Assembly: GCA_004078665.1 (NCBI GenBank)
Contig: SCFO01000011.1
Coordinates: 1-54,721, forward strand
Reading direction: 5' to 3'
DNA from: Halobacillus fulvus
GTDB lineage: Bacteria; Bacillota; Bacilli; Bacillales; Halobacillaceae
Length of the DNA stretch: 54,721 nucleotides
The notes beneath the pieces are model-generated. The model worked only from the letters and a program-made list of their open reading frames with translations. It ran no database searches and was not told the DNA's origin. Both the position numbers and the translations under genes were made by a program. This document shows positions 8,894-20,081 of the stretch, piece after piece. How positions within the stretch are numbered: position 1 is the first letter of the stretch; each line of letters opens with the position of its first letter.

Positions 8894-10282
8894 ATGGACA
8901 AACAACAAGCGACGAAAGATATTTATTCAGTTACTGGTGAAGAAAAGCTAGGTACAATTAACCTACTCTCCCAAGAACAAGTCGACAAAATGATTCACCA
9001 AACAAGTGATGCTCAGAGCGATTGGGCAGATGTTGAAGTATATAAACGAGCGGAAATCCTGCACGCATGGGCAGATAACCTGCTGAAAAAACAGGATGAA
9101 ATTGCAGCCATGGTCTCAGAAGAAGTCGGAAAAGGTTATTCTTCTGCTAAAAAAGAAGTGGCACGAACAGCTGATCTTATTCGCTATACAGCAGAAGAAG
9201 GCGTTCGTCTCCATGGAGAAATGTTAAAAGGAGATTCGTTCAAAGGCGGCTCCGCTAACAAAATGGCTATGGTTGAACAAGATCCACTAGGTGTGGTACT
9301 TGCGATCTCCCCATTCAACTACCCTGTAAACTTAGCCGCATCTAAAATTGCACCTGCTCTTATTGCAGGAAATGCGGTCATCTTCAAACCAGCTACTCAA
9401 GGAGCGCTTAGCGGTCAACTAATGATTGAAGCCCTTCTTGAAACAGATCTTCCTGAAAATGTCGTACAGTGCGTAACAGGTAAAGGATCTGAAATTGGTG
9501 ACTATATCGTAACTCACCCGGAAATCGATATGATCACATTCACAGGAAGCACAGAAATCGGACAGAACATTTCCCAGCAGGCTAAAATGATTCCAGTCGT
9601 TCTTGAGCTTGGCGGAAAAGACCCAGCCATCGTTCTTGAGGATGCTGACCTTGAGCTTGCCGCGAAAAACATCGTAGCCGGTGCGTTCTCTTATTCCGGA
9701 CAACGCTGTACAGCAATCAAACGTGTCCTAGTAGCAGATTCTGTTGCGGATGAGCTAAAAGAGAAGATCCAAAAAGAAATGGAAGGTCTTTCTGTCGGAC
9801 AACCTTCTGAAGATGCAGCCGTTACACCACTGATCAACACAGCTGCTGCAGACAAAGTTGAAGGTCTGATCCAGGATGCACTTGATAAAGGTGCTGATCT
9901 TGTTGTTGGTAACAAGCGTGAAAACAACCTGATCTACCCTACCCTTCTAGATAACGTAACGACGGATATGGATGTCGCATGGGTAGAACCATTCGGCCCA
10001 GTACTTCCGATCATCCGCATCAAAGATGAAGAAGAGTTCGTTTCTCTATCCAACGAATCTCAATACGGCCTGCAGGCTAGTATTTTCACTGAAGATGTGA
10101 AAAAAGCGATCCGCATCGGTGCGAAGCTTGATGTAGGTTCTGTTCAGTACAATGCGAAAACGGAGCGTGGCCCTGACCACTTCCCATTCATCGGAGCGAA
10201 GAACTCTGGTCTTGGTTCTCAAGGAATCCGTCGTAGTATTGAATCGATGACGCGTGATAAAGTGTTTATTTTGAATCTGTAA
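8894..10282 (+). CDS. gapN: NADP-dependent non-phosphorylating glyceraldehyde-3-phosphate dehydrogenase (GapN-like)
   Basis: A 462-aa aldehyde dehydrogenase. It would oxidise glyceraldehyde 3-phosphate directly to 3-phosphoglycerate and make NADPH in the cytosol. The ALDH motifs are present: AISPFNYPVNL, FTGSTEIGQ, LELGGKDP with the general-base Glu (about 238), and SGQRCTAIKR with the nucleophile Cys272. The C-terminal GPDHFPFIGAKNSGLGSQGI is typical of GapN rather than other ALDHs. The ATG used here has no Shine-Dalgarno in range, since GAGGAG is 21 nt away. An in-frame ATT at 8882 lies 9 nt after GAGGAG and could be the true start, adding four residues. The gene is monocistronic, with its own promoter and terminator. 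Confidence 0.88.
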   Translation: MDKQQATKDIYSVTGEEKLGTINLLSQEQVDKMIHQTSDAQSDWADVEVYKRAEILHAWADNLLKKQDEIAAMVSEEVGKGYSSAKKEVARTADLIRYTAEEGVRLHGEMLKGDSFKGGSANKMAMVEQDPLGVVLAISPFNYPVNLAASKIAPALIAGNAVIFKPATQGALSGQLMIEALLETDLPENVVQCVTGKGSEIGDYIVTHPEIDMITFTGSTEIGQNISQQAKMIPVVLELGGKDPAIVLEDADLELAAKNIVAGAFSYSGQRCTAIKRVLVADSVADELKEKIQKEMEGLSVGQPSEDAAVTPLINTAAADKVEGLIQDALDKGADLVVGNKRENNLIYPTLLDNVTTDMDVAWVEPFGPVLPIIRIKDEEEFVSLSNESQYGLQASIFTEDVKKAIRIGAKLDVGSVQYNAKTERGPDHFPFIGAKNSGLGSQGIRRSIESMTRDKVFILNL

Positions 10283-10296
10283 AATATAGATCATTC

Positions 10297-10333
10297 AAGA
10301 AGCGACTCGTCAAACGACGGTCGCTTCTTTTTT
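10297..10333 (+). terminator. Terminator of gapN
   Basis: AAGAAGCGAC and GTCGCTTCTT form the stem, followed by a T run. Confidence 0.85.
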
Positions 10334-10368
10334 ATTCGTTGACCTCATATACCTCAATTTTCTTAAAA

Positions 10369-10540
10369 AGTTTCCGTTTATCATGTCAGAGCTTGGAGTT
10401 ACGGGAAATAACTGCCACGGGCGGGCGCTGAGCTTTCTCGGAGCAAGGCTGCTGCGGGATCTCAGCCTGCCCTTTCCTACCATAGGGGTCTCGCCATTTC
10501 CCGCCCCTCCTCTCCACGATAGACGAACGGAAACATCACG
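10369..10540 (-). repeat. Intergenic repeat element, reverse orientation
   Basis: It is bounded by GTTTCCGTTTA and GAACGGAAAC. The core is the reverse complement of the other copies: GGCGCTGAGCTTTCTCGGAG, GCGGGATCTCAGCCTGCCC and GGTCTCGCCATTTCCCGCC. It fills most of the 395-bp gap between gapN and the next gene; about 140 bp after it hold only the next promoter region. Confidence 0.88.
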
Positions 10541-10677
10541 AGGAGAGCATTTTAGCGCCTCAATTCTCCATTTAATTTATAAATCAACACGCTTTATTTA
10601 AGAAATGGATCCCCCTACATATAAACATCCCCTTTTTCACATATAGTGATAACAATCGGACGAAGGGAGGGTGAAGG

Positions 10678-11142
10678 ATGAAGCGGAAGAGTAATCGGGG
10701 TGTTATCGTCTTATTCGTGCTTGGATTAGCTGTGTGCCTGGTTGGTGGAATTACTTTGTGGTTATGGAATACTCCTGGCCAGCAGGCGAAGGAAACACTT
10801 GAAACGTTTTATGACTTTGAACAGGAAGGCTCCTTTTCTTCATCGTGGGAAATGTTTCACCCTTTTATGAAGCAGAAGTTCACAAAGGGGCACTACATAC
10901 AGGACCGCGCCCACGTCTTCATGAACCATTTCGGCGTCACGACATTCGAGTATGAAATTCTTGAATTACAAGAGCTAAAGAAATGGAAACCCGACAAAGA
11001 ATCCGACCCAATCCCGATCGTTTACTCCGCAACTATTCTTCAAACCTACAAAGGAAAATACGGCAACTTCACCATCCACCAGGAAGTATTTGTTGCCAAA
11101 GAAGAAGACGAATGGACCATTCTTTGGGATTATAATAAGTGA
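10678..11142 (+). CDS. Membrane-anchored hypothetical protein with NTF2-like fold pattern
   Basis: A 154-aa protein with a basic N-terminus, one membrane segment (about 9-30) and an extracytoplasmic part. The pattern (ETLETFYDFEQEGSFSSSWEMFHP, then a C-terminal EEDEWTILWDYNK) resembles NTF2-like or MecA_N-type domains, in which a helix-rich start is followed by a beta-sheet. No catalytic residues are evident and I cannot assign a function. GGGAGG precedes the ATG by 9 nt. The gene stands alone between two repeat copies. Confidence 0.7.
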   Translation: MKRKSNRGVIVLFVLGLAVCLVGGITLWLWNTPGQQAKETLETFYDFEQEGSFSSSWEMFHPFMKQKFTKGHYIQDRAHVFMNHFGVTTFEYEILELQELKKWKPDKESDPIPIVYSATILQTYKGKYGNFTIHQEVFVAKEEDEWTILWDYNK

Positions 11143-11393
11143 TTTTTTCTAGAAGGTATGTGTTATTGGAGAAACGATCATTCATCAAGACGTGTAAGAA
11201 AAGTGGCTGAATGATTGCGCTACAAGAAAGATATTGTTTATCAGAAATGACTCATTTTAAAGCATGACTCTTTTTGACATGAAGTTTCAAAAAAAGTTTA
11301 TGGGATGGGACAGAAGTTAAACTTCAGTGTTCATTCAATGAAAATATACTAGAGAGTGTGTATTCCTAATTCCATTCATAACATGTGCTCTAA
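11143..11393. other. Intergenic stretch with no recognised feature
   Basis: About 250 bp of AT-rich sequence. A GGGATGGGACAGAAG motif occurs near 11302, followed by an AGTTTAACTT-like palindrome. I see no gene, clear terminator or RNA. Confidence 0.4.
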
Positions 11394-11571
11394 GTGATGT
11401 TTCCGTTCACTTTTTTTGGTTGGAGGGGCGGGAAATGCCGAGACTCCTATGGGGAGGAAAGGGCAGGCTGAGATCCCGCAGGAGCCCTGCTCCGAGGAAG
11501 CTCAGCGCCCACCCATGGAAAGCGAGGTATTTCCCGCCCCTCCATCCTCTGACATAAATAACGGAAACGTT
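11394..11571 (+). repeat. Intergenic repeat element, full-length copy
   Basis: It is bounded by GTTTCCGTTCAC and TAACGGAAAC. The outer stem is GGAGGGGCGGGAAAT with ATTTCCCGCCCCTCC. The inner parts GAGACTCCTATGGGGAGG, GGCTGAGATCCCGCAGGAGC and CCGAGGAAGCTCAGCGCCC fold into nested hairpins. Confidence 0.92.
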
Positions 11572-11601
11572 TCAAGCTACACAAACAGCCCGGACAAAAA
11601 A

Positions 11602-11641
11602 AGAAGCGAACTCTTAAATATTCTTAAGAGTCGCTTCTTTC
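11602..11641 (-). terminator. Terminator overlapping the 3' end of malR
   Basis: On the minus strand GAAGCGACTCTTAAG pairs with TTAAGAGTTCGCTTC, followed by seven T. The stem includes the last codons and the stop of the LacI-family gene. Confidence 0.8.
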
Positions 11642-12654
11642 TGCTTCGTAGATTGACGATATTCCACCGTATAAGGAACAATCACCCGTTTAGCCGGTTC
11701 CGATTTATCCTTCACTTTTTCAATCAGACACTTCGCTGCCTGAAATCCTAAATCATAAATATGAATATCCACCGTCGTCAGTGGCGGTCTCGTCACTTCT
11801 GTTAAGTACACATTGTTGAAACTGACAAGCGAAATGTCTTCCGGCACCATCTTTCCACATTCCTCAAGCATACTGACAACACCAATGCTCATCAAGTCAT
11901 CGGTGACGACAAGTCCTGTTGGTGGGTCAGGCAACGAGAACAGCTCATTGACCGCCTGTTGGCCACCAGATTCCAGGAAGTCTGTGTGAATCCGGTACTC
12001 CTCAAGAAAAGGCAATCCTGCTTCCTCGAGGGCTATCTGATAGCCTCTCATTCGGTCGACGGTCACGACCAAGTCTGTCGAACCTCCGATAAAACCGATC
12101 CGTTCATGCCCAAGACTGATCAAATGATTGGTGATTTCCTTTCCACCCCTCACATTGTCATTGTCGACGTGTGTGATTTCATCGATTCGTTCAGATGGTT
12201 TTCCGACGACAACAAAAGGAAAGTTCTGCTCGAGTAAAAAATTCGTGACGGAATCGTTCAGTTTTGAATAAAGCAGGATGATTCCATCTGTCCGGTTGCT
12301 GTACACCATCCGCTGGACACCCTCGAAAATCTCGTCTTCTGTTTCCCCAGTATTCAAAAGCATAGAGTAATCCATTTTATGAGCGACAGCACTGATTCCC
12401 CTTAAAACCTCTGGGAAGAAAGGGTTTTGCAAGGCTTTATCTGCTCCTGCCGGCATGACGACGCCTATCGTCTGACTGGAACGATTCGCTAAGCTTCGTG
12501 CGTTTGCATTCGGGTGATAGCCCATTTCCTTCATCGCCTTTTTGACACGTTTCTTTGTTGCGAGACTGATGCGAGGATGATCCGCGATGACGCGTGATAC
12601 GGTAGACGGAGCGACTCCAGCCGCTTTGGCGACATCTTTTATTGTGACACCCAT
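11614..12654 (-). CDS. malR: LacI-family transcriptional repressor, MalR-like
   Basis: A 346-aa LacI/GalR regulator. The N-terminal helix-turn-helix is IKDVAKAAGVAPSTVSRVI, with the hinge-helix region NANARSLANRSS. It is followed by a periplasmic-binding-protein-like sugar-sensing domain (TIGVVMPAG to the end). It sits downstream of mdxG on the same strand, so maltose or maltodextrin is the probable inducer. LacI-type palindromes lie at the mdxE/neopullulanase divergent promoter. AAGGAGG precedes the ATG by 9 nt. The gap to mdxG is 137 bp, so it may have its own promoter. CcpA itself is unlikely given the context. Confidence 0.85.
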   Translation of the reverse strand: MGVTIKDVAKAAGVAPSTVSRVIADHPRISLATKKRVKKAMKEMGYHPNANARSLANRSSQTIGVVMPAGADKALQNPFFPEVLRGISAVAHKMDYSMLLNTGETEDEIFEGVQRMVYSNRTDGIILLYSKLNDSVTNFLLEQNFPFVVVGKPSERIDEITHVDNDNVRGGKEITNHLISLGHERIGFIGGSTDLVVTVDRMRGYQIALEEAGLPFLEEYRIHTDFLESGGQQAVNELFSLPDPPTGLVVTDDLMSIGVVSMLEECGKMVPEDISLVSFNNVYLTEVTRPPLTTVDIHIYDLGFQAAKCLIEKVKDKSEPAKRVIVPYTVEYRQSTKQKEATLKNI

Positions 12655-12791
12655 TTCAACGACCTCCTTCCTTTACAACTACGTTATCTTTATATTAGCT
12701 CATATTACCCATTTTTGCAGGAAGAAATTCTTCTAACAAGGAAGAGCGGCAAGGACTGATCCTAACCGCTCCTTCATTGGACATGTATCCA

Positions 12792-13637
12792 TTACCCTTT
12801 TGTACCTCCAGCTGTCAAACCGGATACGAAATACTTTTGCAGAGACAGGAACAAAATGGCGATCGGAATCGCAATCAGAACAGAACCTGCAGCAAACAAC
12901 GTAAACTCGCTTCCGTACTGATCAGAAATCATTTCATAGAGTCCTACAGCTAATGTGTATTTCTCGTTCGAACGCAGCAAGATCGCTGCCAAGATGAAAT
13001 CAGTGAACGGTGTAATGAAAGTGAACAGGGATACAACCGCAATCATTGGTTTGGCAAGTGGCATAACGATTTGCCAGAAAATCCGGAAGTTACCGGCTCC
13101 ATCCATACGTGCGGATTCGTCCAGTTCTTTCGGAATCGTGTCCAGGTAACCCTTCATCAAGTACGTGTTCATCGGAATCGCTCCACCTGTGTAAACAAGA
13201 ATCAAGGACAGGTGCGTGTTCAACAATCCCGTCAAATTCGCCAACGCGTAAATCGCGATCAAAGCGGCGAAGTTCGGGATCATCTGCAAAATCAGGAACG
13301 TCATCAGACCATTTTTACGACCGACAAAGCGGAACCTTGAGAAGGAATAAGCCGTAAAGCTGACTAGAATGACAGAGAAGATCATCGTCAGAATACAGAT
13401 TTTCAAAGTGTTCCAATACCATAAAAGGTAGTTACTTTCTTCTAAATTGAACAATTCTTTGTAGTGACTCAGCGTCGGGTTATCAGGAAGAATAGAAGAG
13501 CCTGACAAGCTGTTCCCCGGGTTGAAAGAAGAACCGACAATCCACAAGATCGGATACAAGATGATCGCGATCATGGCGATAATGACTAAATAGGACAACG
13601 TCAACTGTATTTTTTTCGCTTTAGAATATTTCTTCAT
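12792..13637 (-). CDS. mdxG: Maltodextrin ABC transporter permease MdxG (MalG family)
   Basis: A 281-aa inner-membrane permease of a carbohydrate ABC importer, with six predicted membrane segments. The cytoplasmic EAA loop, ELDESARMDGAGNFRIFWQI, contacts the ATPase. It ends SGLTAGGTKG, as MalG-family proteins do. One nucleotide separates its ATG from the mdxF stop, so the two are cotranscribed. There is no ATPase gene in the cluster; a shared MsmX-type ATPase encoded elsewhere is likely, as in B. subtilis. Confidence 0.9.
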   Translation of the reverse strand: MKKYSKAKKIQLTLSYLVIIAMIAIILYPILWIVGSSFNPGNSLSGSSILPDNPTLSHYKELFNLEESNYLLWYWNTLKICILTMIFSVILVSFTAYSFSRFRFVGRKNGLMTFLILQMIPNFAALIAIYALANLTGLLNTHLSLILVYTGGAIPMNTYLMKGYLDTIPKELDESARMDGAGNFRIFWQIVMPLAKPMIAVVSLFTFITPFTDFILAAILLRSNEKYTLAVGLYEMISDQYGSEFTLFAAGSVLIAIPIAILFLSLQKYFVSGLTAGGTKG

Positions 13638-13638
13638 A

Positions 13639-14928
13639 TTACATCATATCCTCTTCTTGGAATGATTTCGTTCTTCTGAACTGCCATAGGGCAACCGTAA
13701 TAACGATCAAGGACAGAATCATTGTGATGGCTGCTGCTTTCCCATACTGGGCAGAAGTCATCGTCAAGTTATAGATCCATGAGATCAAAATATCTGTTCC
13801 CCCGGCATTTTGACCAGCGACAGCCGGTCCACCGCCATTGAATAGGAAGATGACGTTAAAGTTGTTAAAGTTGAACGTATATTGCGTAATCATGATCGGA
13901 GCCGTTGCATAAAGGACAAGTGGCAACGTAATGTTCTTGAACTTCTGCATGATCGTTGCTCCATCAACATCCGCCGCTTCATACAATTCATTCGGAATGG
14001 ATTGAAGAACACCTGTAACCATTGCAAAAATGAACGGGAAACCAAGCCATGTCTGAATCATGATCAAAGCGAACTTCGTATAAGCAGGGTCCGTCATCCA
14101 TGGTGTATCTTCTAAGCCGAATAACGCTAAAATATCGTTATTGATCGTACCGAACGTTTCGTTGAACATTCCGGCGAATACTAGAATGGAAACGAAAGCT
14201 GGTACCGCCCAAGGCAGAATGAAAATTGTACGGATGATTTTCTGGAATTTAATTTCTTTTTGGTTCATCAAAACGGCAAGGAAAATACCAAGCGCAATTT
14301 GCAACGTTGTGGCACCGAATGTCCAAATGACCGTCCATGCTAGAACGCTAAAGAATGTTTCCCGCCAAATCGGGATTTGGAAGATATCCAGGAAGTTTTG
14401 GAAACCGATCCAGTCCACGAGATTGGCTGGCGGAGAATTATATAAGTTATAGTTTGTAAACGATAGTAAAATAACAAACAAGATCGGGAAGATGACGACG
14501 AAAATCAATAATAGAAATCCTGGCGTCATCATCAAATATGGGAAGCCGCCTCCGACTAAGTTCTGATACTGCTGACGAATCGAGTTCGGAGCTACGTTCA
14601 AGTCCCTTTGCTTACCCACTTTGAAAGCATCTCTTAAATTCAAAATATAAACGGCTAATCCAAGTACCGTCACAATGACCGTCAGAATTCCTTCTACTAA
14701 TAGTGTGATGGAATGGTCATATGTGGGATCGGTTCCAAGAGTAACTAAACCCCAAAATCCGAATTGGATTAAGTCTGAGAAAGCAATGAAAAAAGATGCT
14801 GTCAAAATGAAGAAACCTAATCCTTTCATCCACTGCTTGTTATAAAACTGGCCGAACCCAGGAATAATCGATAACGCAAGCGCTATTTTCCGGTGGTTTG
14901 TTGAATATTGCTTCTCCTGATCCCCCAT
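13639..14928 (-). CDS. mdxF: Maltodextrin ABC transporter permease MdxF (MalF family)
   Basis: A 429-aa permease partner of MdxG. Its extended N-terminus carries two extra membrane segments (about 17-45 and 66-95) before the six-helix permease core, as in Bacillus MdxF. The EAA loop reads ELYEAADVDGATIMQKFKNI. GGGG lies 7 nt before the ATG. A perfect 12-bp hairpin separates it from mdxE and probably lowers permease expression relative to the binding protein. Confidence 0.9.
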   Translation of the reverse strand: MGDQEKQYSTNHRKIALALSIIPGFGQFYNKQWMKGLGFFILTASFFIAFSDLIQFGFWGLVTLGTDPTYDHSITLLVEGILTVIVTVLGLAVYILNLRDAFKVGKQRDLNVAPNSIRQQYQNLVGGGFPYLMMTPGFLLLIFVVIFPILFVILLSFTNYNLYNSPPANLVDWIGFQNFLDIFQIPIWRETFFSVLAWTVIWTFGATTLQIALGIFLAVLMNQKEIKFQKIIRTIFILPWAVPAFVSILVFAGMFNETFGTINNDILALFGLEDTPWMTDPAYTKFALIMIQTWLGFPFIFAMVTGVLQSIPNELYEAADVDGATIMQKFKNITLPLVLYATAPIMITQYTFNFNNFNVIFLFNGGGPAVAGQNAGGTDILISWIYNLTMTSAQYGKAAAITMILSLIVITVALWQFRRTKSFQEEDMM

Positions 14929-14984
14929 GTCAAGTCCCCTTTCTCTATATCAAAGCCTCCACTCTATGTAAGAGTTAAAAAGAA

Positions 14985-15016
14985 GAGCAGTACCCGTTCA
15001 AGGCCGGGTACTGCTC
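14985..15016 (-). terminator. Intercistronic hairpin between mdxE and mdxF
   Basis: GAGCAGTACCCG and CGGGTACTGCTC form a 12-bp perfect stem with an 8-nt loop, followed on the minus strand by TTCTTTTT. It is likely a partial terminator or mRNA stabiliser setting binding-protein to permease ratios. Confidence 0.75.
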
Positions 15017-15026
15017 CGCCCATTAC

Positions 15027-16319
15027 TTAGTTCCCAGAGTGGTTCAATTCGATTTGTGAGTTGATCGTTTCAACTGCTTCATTCAGTGCATCTTCTGGTG
15101 TAGATTCACCTGTTGCAATCAACTGAAGCGCATCTGCCATTGGTCCCCAAACTTCACTCATTTCAGGAATGTTCGGCATTGGAACGCCACGCTCAGATTG
15201 AATCGCTACAGCACTTGCTCTTTCGTTATCCGCGATAACAGGATCTTCGATTAGAGCGGTTACTGGTGGAATTTCGTTTGTTTCTTCATAACGAACTTTT
15301 GCATTTTCTTCATTCGCAATCCATTTCACTAGCTCTGTTGCCCACTCCTGGTGATCAGACTGTGCAGATACGTGCCAGCCTTTCACACCGATGAACGTTT
15401 GTGGGTAGTCACCGTTCGGAAGCTCAGGAAGTGGTGCTACACCATAGTCCATTCCAATGTCATTCAGTGCTTGGAACGCCCAAGGACCATCTTGGATGGA
15501 AGCAGCGTCACCGTCTTGGAATAGACCGTCTTTAGCAGATCCACCGTTTTCCCCGATAATTCCGTTAGGGAAGATTTCGTCGTACCATTTTTGGATGTAT
15601 GCTGCACCCTCAATCGCACCTTCATTATTCAAGCCGATATCCTGAGGGTTCAATGTGCCATCTTCGTTGTTGAAGACATATCCACCGAATCCAGAAATAA
15701 CTGCGTTAGCATGGTAGAAGTCGTCCCATACGCCAAGGAAACCATATTGCCCGTCTCCACCGAACTCTTGAGAGAACTCAAATAGTTCTTCGAAAGTTTC
15801 CGGTGCTTCTTCCATATGCTCTTTGTTGTAAATGAACACTGGAGTTTCTGTCGCTTTCGGAAGTCCGTAAAGCTGTCCATCATATGTTTGTGCTTGAACA
15901 GAAGCATCTGTGTAAATGCCTGTTACAGATTCGTCGACATTAAGTGGTGCTAATAGACCTTCAATCGCCAGTTGACCGATTTGGTCGTGTGGAAGTGTCA
16001 AAACGTCTGGGCCTGTCCCAGCAGGACCATCAAGACGAAGACGCTCACGAATTGTGCTTGCCATATCCATTTCTTCGTACTCTACTTCAATTCCGTATTC
16101 TTCTTCGAAACTTTCAATCGCAGGATCAAGTCCTACACCTTTATCTGTATCTTCCCAGATGACCAGTTTTTCTGGTTTTTCTGGCATTCCGTCTTCAGAA
16201 CTTGAACCTTCACTGCTGGAGCCTTCTGAGCTTGATTCTTCCTCACGGTCCGGTGCACAAGCAGCCAGTAGACCTACAGCAAGAAAGGTAATGAATAAAA
16301 CATACAACCATTTCTTCAT
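15027..16319 (-). CDS. mdxE: Maltodextrin-binding lipoprotein MdxE
   Basis: A 430-aa extracellular solute-binding lipoprotein (family 1). The signal peptide ends in the lipobox LLAAC, with Cys21 as the lipidation site. A Ser/Glu-rich linker follows, then the binding fold with KLVIWEDTDKG and VGLDPAIESFEEEYG. The pattern is typical of maltose or cyclodextrin-binding proteins. GGGGG precedes the ATG. It is first in the mdxEFG operon. Its promoter is flanked by two cre sites and a probable MalR operator. Confidence 0.9.
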   Translation of the reverse strand: MKKWLYVLFITFLAVGLLAACAPDREEESSSEGSSSEGSSSEDGMPEKPEKLVIWEDTDKGVGLDPAIESFEEEYGIEVEYEEMDMASTIRERLRLDGPAGTGPDVLTLPHDQIGQLAIEGLLAPLNVDESVTGIYTDASVQAQTYDGQLYGLPKATETPVFIYNKEHMEEAPETFEELFEFSQEFGGDGQYGFLGVWDDFYHANAVISGFGGYVFNNEDGTLNPQDIGLNNEGAIEGAAYIQKWYDEIFPNGIIGENGGSAKDGLFQDGDAASIQDGPWAFQALNDIGMDYGVAPLPELPNGDYPQTFIGVKGWHVSAQSDHQEWATELVKWIANEENAKVRYEETNEIPPVTALIEDPVIADNERASAVAIQSERGVPMPNIPEMSEVWGPMADALQLIATGESTPEDALNEAVETINSQIELNHSGN

Positions 16320-16343
16320 GAAAATTTTCCCCCTTGAAATATG

Positions 16344-16362
16344 AGTTCACGTGAGTCACGTG
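16344..16362 (-). promoter_or_regulatory. CACGTG-containing palindrome in the mdxE leader
   Basis: TCACGTGAGTCACGTGA is a 17-nt near-perfect palindrome built of two overlapping TCACGTGA units. It lies between the mdxE start codon and its promoter. It may be an operator or an RNA hairpin; no known regulator is assigned. Confidence 0.4.
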
Positions 16363-16379
16363 ATGTGCGCAACGGTTAG

Positions 16380-16445
16380 TGAAAACGATTGCACAACTTC
16401 TGATTCCTATTATACAAACCCCATATTTTTTTGCAAGCGTTTTCT
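16380..16445 (-). promoter_or_regulatory. mdxE promoter flanked by two cre sites and a MalR-type operator
   Basis: On the minus strand TTGCAA (16431-16436), a 16-nt spacer and TATAAT (16409-16414) form the promoter. TGCAAGCGTTTTCT (16432-16445) overlaps the -35, and TGAAAACGATTGCA (16380-16393) lies just past the start; both fit cre at 13 of 14 positions. CGATTGCACAA (16386-16396) is the inverse of TTGTGCAATCG found before the neopullulanase gene. Confidence 0.65.
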
Positions 16446-16496
16446 GTAAATTTTTTAAAAAAGTTTGGATGGTAATTTGTCTTTGCTTGTCAATAT

Positions 16497-18338
<1,842 letters not shown>

Positions 18339-18339
18339 T

Positions 18340-18381
18340 GAAAAATCCTCTCGAATCATGCAAACTTCGAGAGGATTTTTT
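18340..18381. terminator. Bidirectional terminator between neopullulanase and chemoreceptor genes
   Basis: AAAATCCTCTCGAA (18342-18355) and TTCGAGAGGATTTT (18366-18379) form the stem. A and T runs on each side serve both converging genes. Confidence 0.85.
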
Positions 18382-20081
18382 TACATTTTAAATTGTCGTA
18401 CCTGCTCATTCAAACCTTGTGCCAGTTCTGCTAACATTTCGGCACTACGCGATACTTCCTCCATCGAACTACTCGTCTGTTGGGAAGAGGCGGCCACTTG
18501 TTGAACACCAGCTGCCGATTCCTCTGAAACGGAAGCAATCCCTTCAATGGAAGCATTCATGCGCTCACTATCTTGAGCGATATCCGCTAGATTCCCAGAT
18601 ATACGGTCTATTTTTCCTGCCATATTGGCCACCGCATGACTAATATCAGCGAATGTCTGCCCTGTTGTTTCAATCTGTGTAGAACCTTCATCCACTTCTT
18701 GATATCCCTGCTTGAGCGTCTCCACTACTTCACCTGATTCGGATTGAATCATATTTACAATTCCCGTAATATCCACAATGGAAGCAGATACTTGTTCTGC
18801 AAGCTTTCTGACTTCATCGGCGACTACTGCAAACCCTTTTCCGTGTTCACCTGCACGTGCTGCTTCAATAGCTGCATTCAATGACAAGAGGTTCGTTTGT
18901 TCAGCAATATCCTGGATCACTTTCACTAGCTTTGAAATCTCTTTTGACTGCTGATCCAAGCCGCTGACTTTATCCACTGATTCCTTTACAATATGGTGAA
19001 TTGTACTCATTTGATGAACCGAATTTTCCATCAGTTTTCGACCGTTTTCGGTCATGGAAAGAACGGTTTGGGAAGCTGTGGCTACATCGCTCCCACTATC
19101 GCTTGCCTGTTTGATCTTCTGGACAAACCCACTCATCACTTCTGCCAATTCTGACGAGCTGTTCGCCTGAGACTCGGCACCAGATGACAGTTCAATCATC
19201 GTGGACGCGACTTGTGCACTTCCTTCTTTCACTTCAACAGAAGCTTGTGTCAATTGAGCGCTTTGGGCAGATACATCATTTGAAGAGTTCGAAACGCTTT
19301 CGACCAGATGCTTTAAACTGTCCGCCATTTCATCTGTCGCCTGTGCCAGTTGCCCAAGCTCATCTTCCCGTTTCAATGAAACCCTTTGGGTAAGATCTCC
19401 TTGGCTGATCTCTTGAACTGAATAAAGAAGTGAGGATATCGCCCGGTTAAGCCTTGTTCCGTAAACGTATGCAAGTCCCCCACCAATCAAAGTGGAAACC
19501 AGGAGGAAAGCGATCAAAAAGAGATTCACTCTTGTCTGTAACTGATTAACAAACTCTGTACTCATATCTACCCCTACGATGGCATTCGTACCTGCTACAG
19601 GAGCAAAATAAGATTTGTGACTCCCCCATTCATCTTCATAGATATCCGTTACGACAACTTCTTGGTTAGAAAGAGAGTTTTGCTGTTCCGATGTTAATGG
19701 AGACTCTACCATAATATCCTCCGAACCATTCAGCCCGACGATATACCCCGTATCCTCTTGCTCTGTGAGGATGTAAGCATACTCCAATCTCTCTTTTCCT
19801 TCCATGAAGGAATTGAGGATGCTGATCAGTTCTGCATGATTGGTCTCAGGACTTTCAATCGCTTCTTCGACGAGTTCAGAATCGATCAAGCGGTTCAAAT
19901 CTTCCCCATTCGTTTGCAAGATTTGCTCGAATTGTGGCAATACATATTCCTCTATGACGCTCCCAGACAAATACTTGACGAGTCCAAACACAAGAAAACC
20001 AACGAGTACAAAAGGGATGATAAACGTCAGGAACAACTGGGACCTTAATGATTTTTTAGGGTGAAACCGAAATCTCTTCAT
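18381..20081 (-). CDS. Methyl-accepting chemotaxis protein
   Basis: A 566-aa transmembrane chemoreceptor. TM1 lies at about 15-37 and an extracellular sensor region of about 150 residues (cache-like) at 38-186. TM2 is at about 187-209, then HAMP (210-262) and the long coiled-coil signalling domain. The hairpin tip reads [37 protein letters not shown]. It signals to CheA/CheW. Its ATG overlaps the stop of the upstream ATP-grasp gene (ATGA), and AAGGAGG lies inside the end of that gene, so translation is probably coupled. The ligand is unknown; the coupling suggests a link to the ATP-grasp product or substrate. Confidence 0.95.
   Translation of the reverse strand: MKRFRFHPKKSLRSQLFLTFIIPFVLVGFLVFGLVKYLSGSVIEEYVLPQFEQILQTNGEDLNRLIDSELVEEAIESPETNHAELISILNSFMEGKERLEYAYILTEQEDTGYIVGLNGSEDIMVESPLTSEQQNSLSNQEVVVTDIYEDEWGSHKSYFAPVAGTNAIVGVDMSTEFVNQLQTRVNLFLIAFLLVSTLIGGGLAYVYGTRLNRAISSLLYSVQEISQGDLTQRVSLKREDELGQLAQATDEMADSLKHLVESVSNSSNDVSAQSAQLTQASVEVKEGSAQVASTMIELSSGAESQANSSSELAEVMSGFVQKIKQASDSGSDVATASQTVLSMTENGRKLMENSVHQMSTIHHIVKESVDKVSGLDQQSKEISKLVKVIQDIAEQTNLLSLNAAIEAARAGEHGKGFAVVADEVRKLAEQVSASIVDITGIVNMIQSESGEVVETLKQGYQEVDEGSTQIETTGQTFADISHAVANMAGKIDRISGNLADIAQDSERMNASIEGIASVSEESAAGVQQVAASSQQTSSSMEEVSRSAEMLAELAQGLNEQVRQFKM

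Noticed and set aside
11614-12654. CcpA
   Set aside because: A LacI-family member, but its place beside mdxG and the maltodextrin genes fits MalR better.
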